Shown: piece after piece, positions 17,263 through 24,219 of the stretch
Numbering within the stretch: the first letter of the stretch is position 1
Layout: the number at the start of each line of letters is the position of its first letter
Assembly (NCBI GenBank): GCA_905479495.1
Contig: CAJQMR010000002.1
Location: forward strand, 1-64,000
Source: an uncultured Anaerolineae bacterium
GTDB lineage: Bacteria > Chloroflexota > Anaerolineae > Promineifilales > Promineifilaceae
Direction: 5' to 3'
Length of the DNA: 64,000 bases
Position numbers and translations under genes: made by a program
Notes under the pieces: model-generated
The model's input: only the letters and a program-made list of their open reading frames with translations
Told to the model about the DNA's origin: nothing
Database searches by the model: none

Positions 17263-18522
17263 TTATTTCGCCATGGCCTTAAGCGCTAAATACGCGGGGC
17301 GTGCCGTGCCGTCTGGCAAAACAATAGACCACCAATATTGTTCGTGTTCTTCGGCTGTCCAGGTGGCATCGGCCATGTAAATTGTGAAAATGGGGCCAAT
17401 CCACGGTTGCCAATTTTCGCGGGCAAACTGATAAGCACCTACTAAATACTCTGCCTGCTGCGCCTCGGTAACACCATGCCAGGTGTACGAGGGGTGTATG
17501 TCTTGCTGCAAAATCCAGCCAGTTTCCAGAATCACCACCTGCTTGTTGGCATCGCCATTGGCCACCATGATGGCACGCATATCTTCTACGTGACGAAAGA
17601 CGTTCCAGCGATGTCCGCCCCATATTTCGTTAAGCCCTTCTTCTGGGGCTAATTCAGGTGGTGCCTTGTAGCCAGGGGCGTTTAAGCCAAGAGCGTCAAA
17701 ATAGTCAGCGGCACCGGCATCGTACATACCCTGCAAAAAAGCGTCGTCGGGCATTGCCGCTGGGGGTTCTGTCCCTGTGGGGGCTAATCCCGCTGAAACG
17801 ACGATGGCTTCCGGATCTGCTGTTTTGATACCCTGATAGCAGACGCGGAGCAATTCCGTGTATTCTGCGGGATTTGGCGATTGTTCACCCCACTCCCGAT
17901 TGAGATTCGGTTCGTTCCACACCTGGTAAGCCTGGATTCGACCCTGGTATCGTTTTGCTAGCTGAAAACAAAAATCGCCAAAATCTTGATAGTTGGCCGG
18001 GGGCTGGTTTTGGGTGATGGGCTTATCGATCAGAGCCTGGACGCTCCATAACGGTTGGTGATCGATACGTATCAGCAGGTTGAGATTGGCTTCATTGGCC
18101 TGTTCCACAATACGGTCGGGACGGTACCAGTCGAATTCTCCTTTGGCATTGCCCTCAATGTCGCGCCAGGCGAATGCTTGCTTTACCCAGCCGAAACCCA
18201 TCTCTTGCACCAATTCTAAATCGCGTGGCAGCACATCATCTACGTGCCACCATTGGGACAGGTGAACGCCATATTCGGGAGAGTTGAAGAGTTGCCCTGG
18301 TGGACGGGTAGGTTCTGGAGTGGGAACGGCCGTTCCATTCAAAACAACTTCGACTTCTGGCGGCGGCAGCAAAGCTGTGGTTTCTGCAGTCGGGATTGTG
18401 GTTACTGGCGCAGTGATGGCGGTAGCCGTGGCCCTGTCTGCTTGTGGCGACCCACAGTTAACCAGCAGCAGTGCCAGGAGCAAATATGCAATGACGGTGT
18501 AGAAAAGGTTTTTGCCTGTCAA
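17263..18522 (-). CDS. Clan-A glycosidase-like lipoprotein, copy 1
   Basis: 419 residues. The lipoprotein signal ends at LLVNCG. The remainder is a TIM barrel of the GH5/GH39 type: FGWVKQAFAWRDIEG, then WNEPNLNREWG with the acid/base Glu, and later VILETGW with the nucleophile Glu. Both catalytic Glu residues are retained. It probably acts on a cell-surface or environmental polysaccharide; the substrate is not predictable. The start is TTG at 18522, the only start that keeps the complete signal peptide, without a clear ribosome site. It is one of three adjacent paralogues. Confidence 0.82.
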   Translation of the reverse strand: MTGKNLFYTVIAYLLLALLLVNCGSPQADRATATAITAPVTTIPTAETTALLPPPEVEVVLNGTAVPTPEPTRPPGQLFNSPEYGVHLSQWWHVDDVLPRDLELVQEMGFGWVKQAFAWRDIEGNAKGEFDWYRPDRIVEQANEANLNLLIRIDHQPLWSVQALIDKPITQNQPPANYQDFGDFCFQLAKRYQGRIQAYQVWNEPNLNREWGEQSPNPAEYTELLRVCYQGIKTADPEAIVVSAGLAPTGTEPPAAMPDDAFLQGMYDAGAADYFDALGLNAPGYKAPPELAPEEGLNEIWGGHRWNVFRHVEDMRAIMVANGDANKQVVILETGWILQQDIHPSYTWHGVTEAQQAEYLVGAYQFARENWQPWIGPIFTIYMADATWTAEEHEQYWWSIVLPDGTARPAYLALKAMAK

Positions 18523-18543
18523 GAGAATAGGTAATTGAGTAAC

Positions 18544-18581
18544 TGGGTCATTAGGTAATTGCGCAATTACCTAATGACCCA
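18544..18581. repeat. Perfect 38-bp palindrome between tandem genes
   Basis: TGGGTCATTAGGTAATTGC and its exact reverse complement abut at 18562/18563, with no loop bases. It is a member of the TAATTG-word repeat family, here between two genes reading in the same direction. Confidence 0.85.
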
Positions 18582-18596
18582 CTCACAAGGTTCACG

Positions 18597-19928
18597 TTAG
18601 TCTGGTTTTTCCATAGCGGCCACCGCACCAAAGGCTGGGCGAGGGGCACCGTTAATGTCGATAATGCTGTAAGGCACCGGATCGTCTTGTGGGCCGCTGC
18701 CCTTGTTACCGAAGTCGTAGTTAAACAAGAAGGCTAGCCACACATCACCGGAATCATGCATTTGTTGGTATGCCTGCACGATGTATTGAGCTTGCTCGTC
18801 TAGCGTATTATCCAGAGCAAACTCAAACCCTTCGGGTGGCGCATCGTACCCTTCGCTGCTGGCCCAGCCAAACTCGGTGACGCACAGCTTCATATTGGGA
18901 TCGTAGGCAGCGACGCGCTGCGCGTAGCCATCGATGGTGGTTTTGAATGTCCACAGATGGTTTAACTGCCCGTTGGTATATTGATTGTCGAAAGGGCCAC
19001 GGAAATTAGCCGTTTGTGATTCGGGCAGCGAATTGGTGTCTTCAACGATCACATTCGGCGGCACATTGTAACCATTGTGATGAGCACCGACACAGTCGGC
19101 ATAATTCAACATGCCCGCCGCCAGCGCTTGATCCATATACTCAAAATCATCTGCCCAACGTACCCAGTCGCCGGGGCCAGTGGGTGAAAGCGCCCCGCTG
19201 ATGACAATGATATTGGGATCAGCCGCTTTGATCGCATTGTAAGCGACTTCCAGGAAGCGTACATACTCTGCGGGATCGATGATGCCGCTTGGCGTTTGCC
19301 ATTCGCGGTCTAGGTTTTGCTCGTTCCATACTTCAATGGCGTCAATTTTGCCAGGATGACGATTGATGAGTTCCGTAAGGAAGTTGGCATATTCGTTGTA
19401 ATCATCTGGCGGACCAATGTGGTTGCCTGCGGCGCGGGTCCAGTCTGGCGAACCAACCACGCTGACCATTAGATTCAGGTTATGATTGGCTGCTTCGTCG
19501 ATGACGCCATCGTAAAAGAACCATTGGTCGGCACCTGGTGAGGGATGAACTTGCCACCATTGCAGCTGCATTTTAACCCAGTCCAAACCAAGCTGATTTT
19601 GAACCGTGTCCATTGTAAAGACCGGGTCACCGACGGTAGCGTTGCCATGAACCTGCACGCCGTAGCCAAATTTATCGGCAGGCCACGGCCGTATTTTTTC
19701 TTCCACTACTTCAGGAGCTGCTACTGGCTCTTCCCCGCCACCTTCACCCTCCACCACGACAACCGGGGGAGCGAGGGTAGGAGTTGCGGCGGGTTCGGGT
19801 GTGGGGGGATTGGGTACCGTGTCGCTGGTGGTGTCAGAGACGGCCGTTTCCGGTTCCTCGCCGCCACCACAGGCAGATAGTAGAAGTAATACGGCCGTTG
19901 CAAAAAATAACCATTTTATCTGTTTCAT
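18597..19928 (-). CDS. Clan-A glycosidase-like lipoprotein, copy 2
   Basis: 443 residues. The signal peptide ends at LLSACG, then a Glu/Pro/Thr/Gly-rich linker of about 70 residues precedes a TIM barrel homologous to its neighbours. Key segments are GVQVHGNATVGDP, LDWVKMQLQWWQV, WNEQNLDREW (acid/base Glu), VISGALSPTGPGDW and CVTEFGWAS (nucleophile Glu). GAGGTTT precedes the ATG at 19928. It should be anchored outside the membrane and act on glycans. The strong terminator of copy 3 lies just upstream, so it needs its own promoter. Confidence 0.84.
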   Translation of the reverse strand: MKQIKWLFFATAVLLLLSACGGGEEPETAVSDTTSDTVPNPPTPEPAATPTLAPPVVVVEGEGGGEEPVAAPEVVEEKIRPWPADKFGYGVQVHGNATVGDPVFTMDTVQNQLGLDWVKMQLQWWQVHPSPGADQWFFYDGVIDEAANHNLNLMVSVVGSPDWTRAAGNHIGPPDDYNEYANFLTELINRHPGKIDAIEVWNEQNLDREWQTPSGIIDPAEYVRFLEVAYNAIKAADPNIIVISGALSPTGPGDWVRWADDFEYMDQALAAGMLNYADCVGAHHNGYNVPPNVIVEDTNSLPESQTANFRGPFDNQYTNGQLNHLWTFKTTIDGYAQRVAAYDPNMKLCVTEFGWASSEGYDAPPEGFEFALDNTLDEQAQYIVQAYQQMHDSGDVWLAFLFNYDFGNKGSGPQDDPVPYSIIDINGAPRPAFGAVAAMEKPD

Positions 19929-19951
19929 ATAAACCTCTTTGATAAAGAAAA

Positions 19952-19984
19952 GGCGCATTTTGTAGCAATCAAACAAAATGCGCC
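19952..19984 (-). terminator. Rho-independent terminator of the 1028-residue gene
   Basis: GGCGCATTTTGT (19952-19963) pairs perfectly with ACAAAATGCGCC (19973-19984). On the minus strand TTTTCTTT follows. Confidence 0.85.
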
Positions 19985-20074
19985 CCTTATTTTACTCTAA
20001 CTGAAAACTTTCAAACAGCGCCTATGGGTTTGCCTGTTTTCAACTATAGGCTTTGGTGAACAGACAAACCTTGC

Positions 20075-20114
20075 GGATGCGTTTTCATATAAAAAGCTAC
20101 TTGCGAACGCATCC
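20075..20114. repeat. Inverted repeat directly after stop codon
   Basis: GGATGCGTT (20075-20083) and AACGCATCC (20106-20114) form a 9-bp stem that touches the stop codon of the large glycosidase-like gene. It precedes the true terminator and may protect the mRNA end. Confidence 0.5.
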
Positions 20115-23100
20115 TTATGGATTCATCACCTGTCGTAAGGTTTCACAAGCCGGGCAGCTACCATCCTTTCGAATCATGGCGTAACCTGCCTGTGGGTCGG
20201 AGTTAAAGGTAACAAAATCGACATTAAAGACGATGAGCAAACGCGTCTTGCCGCTATTTGCCGCCAGACTTGTGGCCTCGGCCAACCAACCTGCGTGCTG
20301 GGCAATCGTCGTGTTGCCCGCCCAGGCAAACCCGGCCGGTAGCCCGCCATAATCCTGACCAGACAAGTAACCCAGTTCTGTAAAGCAGAGCTTTCTAGCA
20401 CCGCCAAAGGCATTGTAATAGGTATTCACCATGCCCCAGAAATAGCGCGTGTAATGCTCGGTGCGGGGGTCGCCACTCTGCTGGCTTGGTGGCACAATGC
20501 CTTCATTGTAATGAATGCCGATACAGTCCATGTAGTTCGCTGCGCCGGCCGCAGCCATCCCGGCCACGTAAAGTCCATCATCACAGCCACCGCCGCCGCA
20601 GCCACCAAAGAAACCGGTGGGAGCAGGCGCGCCGCTGATAACCATCACATTAGGATTGGCCGCTTTGATTGCCTGATAGGCAGGTTTCAGCATGTTATTG
20701 GTGTATGCTGTCGGGTCAATCTGGCCGTTTGGCCACTCCCGGTCAATGTTCATTTCGTTCCAGACTTCAATAGCATCGGGGCCAAGCGCGGCCACGCCAC
20801 CCAGAAAGGCAACGTATGCATTGTAATCAATGCTGCTGTGGTCGGCTCCGGGGATACTGAGCAACACTTTGAACCCATTGGCGTGGGCTTGTTGGATGCG
20901 GCCAGCAACGGCATCTGGTGAATCGCCGCTGCCCCATTTGTGCTGGAATTTCACCCAGTTCATGCCCGCATAGGACATAAGCGTGGGGTTGGCAAAGCCG
21001 TGCGTTTGTCCGCCCAGCTCAAAGGAGCCGTTGGCCACGGGGGCTGGTGCTGGCGGTGGTGTTGTACCGCCAGTTGTGCCACCGCCACCATCGGCAACAG
21101 TTGGGGGATCGACCGTTACCACTTCCAGGTTGTTTACATCTAGATTGGCATTCAGATCAAGTAAGGTACCAAAAATCCAGCCATCAAGTTCGCTATCGGG
21201 CATCTGAATTTGGTACCAGCTGTTGTCTGAATTGCGCCCAATAACCTGTACCTGTGTGCCTCGGTTAAGGCCACCGGCAATGAGGCCATAAGTAAGCCCA
21301 GGACCGACGCGCACGTTGGCATTGGTGTTGACGACGGCATCGGCATCACCAGGAGAGATAGCGCCTGTGCTGCCTGTGCCGGGACTGACGACAGCCGTTT
21401 CTGCTTCTGCTTCTTCTGCTACAGCTTCAGCCACATTTACGGTGACGGAACCAAGAGACGCAACCGCTTCGCCCAGGGCAAAATCAGCGTTAATCGTGTA
21501 GCTGCCGGGCGCTTCTTCACCCGCCCAGGCAAACGTCAGGTTGCTGCCGCTTTCGCTGGCCAGCACGCTGCCGCTGGCATCCTCAACCGTCCAAACAATG
21601 GCGGCACCACTGGTTTCTGGTGGGGCGCTTAATCCGGTGAAAGCGGCCAGCGCAGCGGCATAGCCAGCGCCATCGGTAACGGTGCTCAGACCACGAACGG
21701 CCGCACCGCGCAAACGGTAACGCTCAACTAAGCCCAGCCGACTGCTCAGGGCAGCCGGGTTCCCTAGCCAAACATCGTGCGTTTGGTCGCTCATCTGGTA
21801 GCTGTAACGGTAGGTCAGGCTGGCCCCATCCCATTCCAACGGAGAGGCATCGCCAGACAGCGCCAATTCCACAGCGGTGCCCGGTTCTACTTCTTCGCTG
21901 CCAGAGACAAATTCCAGCTCGCCAAAATTAGCCAGCGCTTCTTCGTTAGATAGTTCTAGGAAGGCGTCGCCAACGCGGTCAACCGCGCCAGCGTTTACCA
22001 AAATGGTCATTTTGGTACGGTCCACCAGACGGGTGGCCCAGTTTAACAGCTGCATCGCGGCGCTGTTGTCACTGTAAGCTGTCGGGTCCAGCGGCATTTG
22101 TACATAAACAATGTCTGCTGCTTGCCCAATGGCGGCCCAATCTTGTCCAGCGCTGTCCCATTGCCCATCTGTTTCTTGGGGTGTGGCCAGGGTGACTGCC
22201 AGCGTCAGGTTTTGGGCGTGAAGGGCATCGGCCAGACTCATCACAAAGGAGCTGAATGCTTCTGTTTGGGCCGCAGCGACGCCTTGATAGTCCAAATTGA
22301 TGCCCGCGAAACCACCGGACACGGCCGTATTCACCAAAGCATTAATCTGGTTTGTTTGAGCCGTAGAATCCCCTAGCAGCGCGGAGAGGGAGGCTTGATC
22401 CACAACCACGCCCCCATTGGTGACACGTACCAGGCTTTCAAATTCGCCAGCCGGAAGGTCGGCAACTTCGCCCTGTAGATCGCCTGTGCCCACTAAGGTG
22501 AGCGTTCCTGCGGATAGCTCCGTCAGGCTGGCCAGGGTGGGGTCTGGCAGTGCTTGCAGCGGCAGTAGTTCTGCGCCTACGGCAACGGTTTCGGCGGCAC
22601 CTGGCTCAACCAGAGCAAATGCCTGATACAAATTGTGTTCTGGGGAGACAATCTGGCGTGTTTCCACATCAATTTGGCTGGGGATGAAGTGCCAATTTGC
22701 ACCGTCCCAGCCGTAGAGATCCACCATTTCAACGGCCGTTCCTGCAGGCACGTTAATGGCAACCTTCCCACTTAACACCGTCGCGTCGTGTTCAACCTTG
22801 AACACGTTGCCGCGCACGGTAGCCGTGGCCGGAAAAGCCCCAATGCTGCTGGCCGCCTCGGTCTCGCTGAAGCTGGTGACGTTGACGACCGCACTGGTGT
22901 CACTCACAATGACGTCTACTTCGCCAGGAATAGATGGATTGCTGGCGACCACAGTTTCGGCTTCTGTGGGAGGTGCTGTGGGTGAGCTTTCGGTGGTTGT
23001 TGCATCATCACTGCCACCCAGCCCCAGTCGTTGACCCAGAGAAATGGGGGGCAAAAACAGCCCGGCAATGATGAGAAGCACAACCACAACAACACCGCCA

Positions 23101-23201
23101 ATCAACATCCCAGAAGGGCCACTGCTGGTTGGCGTTTGTTCTTCAAATTCTTGTTCTTCAATTTCTGAGGTGGTGTCTGTAGACGGCCGTTCCTCTTCCA
23201 T
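20115..23201 (-). CDS. Multidomain membrane-anchored protein: pseudo-GH18, SH3 and clan-A glycosidase domains (copy 3)
   Basis: 1028 residues. An acidic cytoplasmic N-terminus (1-30) is followed by one membrane helix (31-52) and a Thr/Ser-rich linker. Residues about 220-525 look like a GH18/spore-hydrolase barrel, but the catalytic signature reads GINLDYQGV, with Gln306 where the acid Glu should be. An Ig-like segment (530-595) and a bacterial SH3 domain (625-685, NVRVGPGLTYGLIAGG and GWIFGTLLDL) follow. The C-terminal barrel (725-1028) is paralogous to the two downstream lipoproteins, with WNEMNIDREW (Glu816) and CFTELGY (Glu942). It probably binds and processes cell-wall or sheath glycan. 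GGAGG precedes the ATG. Confidence 0.85.
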   Translation of the reverse strand: MEEERPSTDTTSEIEEQEFEEQTPTSSGPSGMLIGGVVVVVLLIIAGLFLPPISLGQRLGLGGSDDATTTESSPTAPPTEAETVVASNPSIPGEVDVIVSDTSAVVNVTSFSETEAASSIGAFPATATVRGNVFKVEHDATVLSGKVAINVPAGTAVEMVDLYGWDGANWHFIPSQIDVETRQIVSPEHNLYQAFALVEPGAAETVAVGAELLPLQALPDPTLASLTELSAGTLTLVGTGDLQGEVADLPAGEFESLVRVTNGGVVVDQASLSALLGDSTAQTNQINALVNTAVSGGFAGINLDYQGVAAAQTEAFSSFVMSLADALHAQNLTLAVTLATPQETDGQWDSAGQDWAAIGQAADIVYVQMPLDPTAYSDNSAAMQLLNWATRLVDRTKMTILVNAGAVDRVGDAFLELSNEEALANFGELEFVSGSEEVEPGTAVELALSGDASPLEWDGASLTYRYSYQMSDQTHDVWLGNPAALSSRLGLVERYRLRGAAVRGLSTVTDGAGYAAALAAFTGLSAPPETSGAAIVWTVEDASGSVLASESGSNLTFAWAGEEAPGSYTINADFALGEAVASLGSVTVNVAEAVAEEAEAETAVVSPGTGSTGAISPGDADAVVNTNANVRVGPGLTYGLIAGGLNRGTQVQVIGRNSDNSWYQIQMPDSELDGWIFGTLLDLNANLDVNNLEVVTVDPPTVADGGGGTTGGTTPPPAPAPVANGSFELGGQTHGFANPTLMSYAGMNWVKFQHKWGSGDSPDAVAGRIQQAHANGFKVLLSIPGADHSSIDYNAYVAFLGGVAALGPDAIEVWNEMNIDREWPNGQIDPTAYTNNMLKPAYQAIKAANPNVMVISGAPAPTGFFGGCGGGGCDDGLYVAGMAAAGAANYMDCIGIHYNEGIVPPSQQSGDPRTEHYTRYFWGMVNTYYNAFGGARKLCFTELGYLSGQDYGGLPAGFAWAGNTTIAQHAGWLAEATSLAANSGKTRLLIVFNVDFVTFNSDPQAGYAMIRKDGSCPACETLRQVMNP

Positions 23202-23377
23202 AATTTGGTACCTCCGTTGTTTAACAAAGACGGCCCGATTGGCGTTTTCCTGTTTGGGTTGGGGAACGGCCGTTTACCGGCGAGTGACGTACAGGATGTC
23301 GCGAGCGACATCTTATCCGCGCTTCTCTTTTTACCCTCTTCCCTGAAAAGCTAACCCGATGGGGTGCCCTTATTAAA

Positions 23378-23624
23378 TGAATACAATTTCGTTTGCACTT
23401 TCTGTATTCACTGCAGCGATTTCAAGTAAAGCTGCTTCTCCTCCATTTGCCATTGTTTAAGTTTTGCAAATGGAACCATACAAAAAGCGGCTACCGAACG
23501 TGCCAGCTTAGCAGAAAAATCAGTTTACCCGATTGTGTGTCTGCTAATAAATGAGCTTACGCTTCTTAATCGACGTTCATCATGAGCCGCTTTACCACTG
23601 GTAATTCTAATTTACCAGAGCGGC
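23378..23624 (-). ncRNA. Structured leader RNA candidate upstream of the multidomain protein
   Basis: Read on the minus strand this spacer holds a chain of pairings. CTGGTAA/TTACCAG is at 23598-23618. AAAGCGGCT (23585-23593) pairs with AGCCGCTTT (23484-23492) and is followed on that strand by further T residues. Nested inside are GAACGT/ACGTTC (23496-23501, 23573-23578) and TTAGCAGA/TCTGCTAA (23508-23515, 23540-23547). Then come CCATTTGC/GCAAATGG (23443-23473), GCAGC/GCTGC (23413-23435) and TGAATACA/TGTATTCA (23378-23410). The AGCGGC element at 23619-23624 can compete for GCCGCT at 23586-23591. I recognise no known riboswitch class. The rest of the 630-bp spacer (23202-23377, 23677-23832) has small hairpins and no gene. 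Confidence 0.5.
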
Positions 23625-23628
23625 GGAC

Positions 23629-23658
23629 ATTCTAGCACAAGGATGAAAAAGGAGGCAA
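23629..23658 (-). promoter_or_regulatory. Candidate promoter for the structured leader
   Basis: On the minus strand TTGCCT (23658-23653) and TAGAAT (23634-23629) are separated by 18 bp. Initiation would fall at the first structured element of the leader. The -35 box is weak and overlaps the hairpin at 23649-23676. Confidence 0.4.
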
Positions 23659-23676
23659 ACCAGGGTAAGCCTCCTT
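23649..23676 (-). terminator. Hairpin with T run on the minus strand
   Basis: AAGGAGGC (23649-23656) pairs with GCCTCCTT (23669-23676), and TTTTT closes the structure on the minus strand. No minus-strand gene ends here, so it either stops antisense transcription from the right or ends an unrecognised small RNA. Two further hairpins lie just right of it (23678-23699 and 23710-23748). Confidence 0.55.
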
Positions 23677-23746
23677 ACAACGTCAGGGGCAAATCGTTGA
23701 GGAAACGTTAAGATTGTAGAGGTATCGTAGCCATATCCTTACAATC

Positions 23747-23774
23747 TTGACACCGAAACGGCCGTTGCTATACT
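23747..23774 (+). promoter_or_regulatory. Sigma-70 promoter of the SCP2 gene
   Basis: TTGACA (23747-23752) and TATACT (23769-23774) are separated by 16 bp. An AACGGCCGTT copy fills the spacer between the boxes. The SCP2 ATG is about 60 nt downstream with AAGGAG before it. Confidence 0.75.
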
Positions 23775-23832
23775 CCTCTCATGCCGCAGTGCGTAATAAT
23801 TTGATACTGAACCAAATAAAGGAGTTCCAACT

Positions 23833-24156
23833 ATGACAACCCCAGCAGATATTTTTGCCAAAACCCCGCAGAACCTCATTGCTGAAAAAGCCGGCGACAT
23901 GAATGCCGCCGTTGCCTTTGATCTCTCAGGTGAAAATGGCGGTCAATGGACCGTGAAGATTGCCGACGGGGCGTGCGCCGTTGAAGATGGCATCGCCGAC
24001 GGTGCAGACGCCACTATCAGCATGGATGGCAGCGACTACGTCGATATGATGACGGGCAAGCTAAACCCAATGATGGCTTTCATGGGGGGCAAGGTAAAAG
24101 TTAGTGGTGATCTGAACACCGTCATGAAGTTCCAGACGATGTTTAAGACAGGCTAA
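23833..24156 (+). CDS. SCP2 sterol-binding domain protein
   Basis: 107 residues, a single SCP2 fold: AAVAFDLSGENGGQWTVKIADG, then the acidic strand ADATISMDGSDYVDMMTGKLNPMMAFMGGKVKVSGDL, the recognised core of the family. These small cytoplasmic proteins bind lipids or fatty-acyl groups in a hydrophobic tunnel. The lipid here is unknown. It has its own strong promoter and ends at a convergent palindromic terminator. Confidence 0.9.
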   Translation: MTTPADIFAKTPQNLIAEKAGDMNAAVAFDLSGENGGQWTVKIADGACAVEDGIADGADATISMDGSDYVDMMTGKLNPMMAFMGGKVKVSGDLNTVMKFQTMFKTG

Positions 24157-24166
24157 AAATGTAATA

Positions 24167-24213
24167 GGGTAATTGAGTAACTGGACTATTAGCGCCCAAT
24201 TACTCAATTACCC
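24167..24213. terminator. Palindromic TAATTG-word terminator between convergent genes
   Basis: GGGTAATTGAGTAA (24167-24180) pairs perfectly with TTACTCAATTACCC (24200-24213) around a 19-nt loop. It separates the ends of the SCP2 gene and the amidohydrolase fusion gene. Confidence 0.7.
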
Positions 24214-24219
24214 AATTTC

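Noticed and set aside
23341..23420. TPP or c-di-AMP riboswitch (GGGGTGCCC and AGCTAACCC fragments)
   Set aside because: The remaining conserved boxes of either class are missing on both strands.
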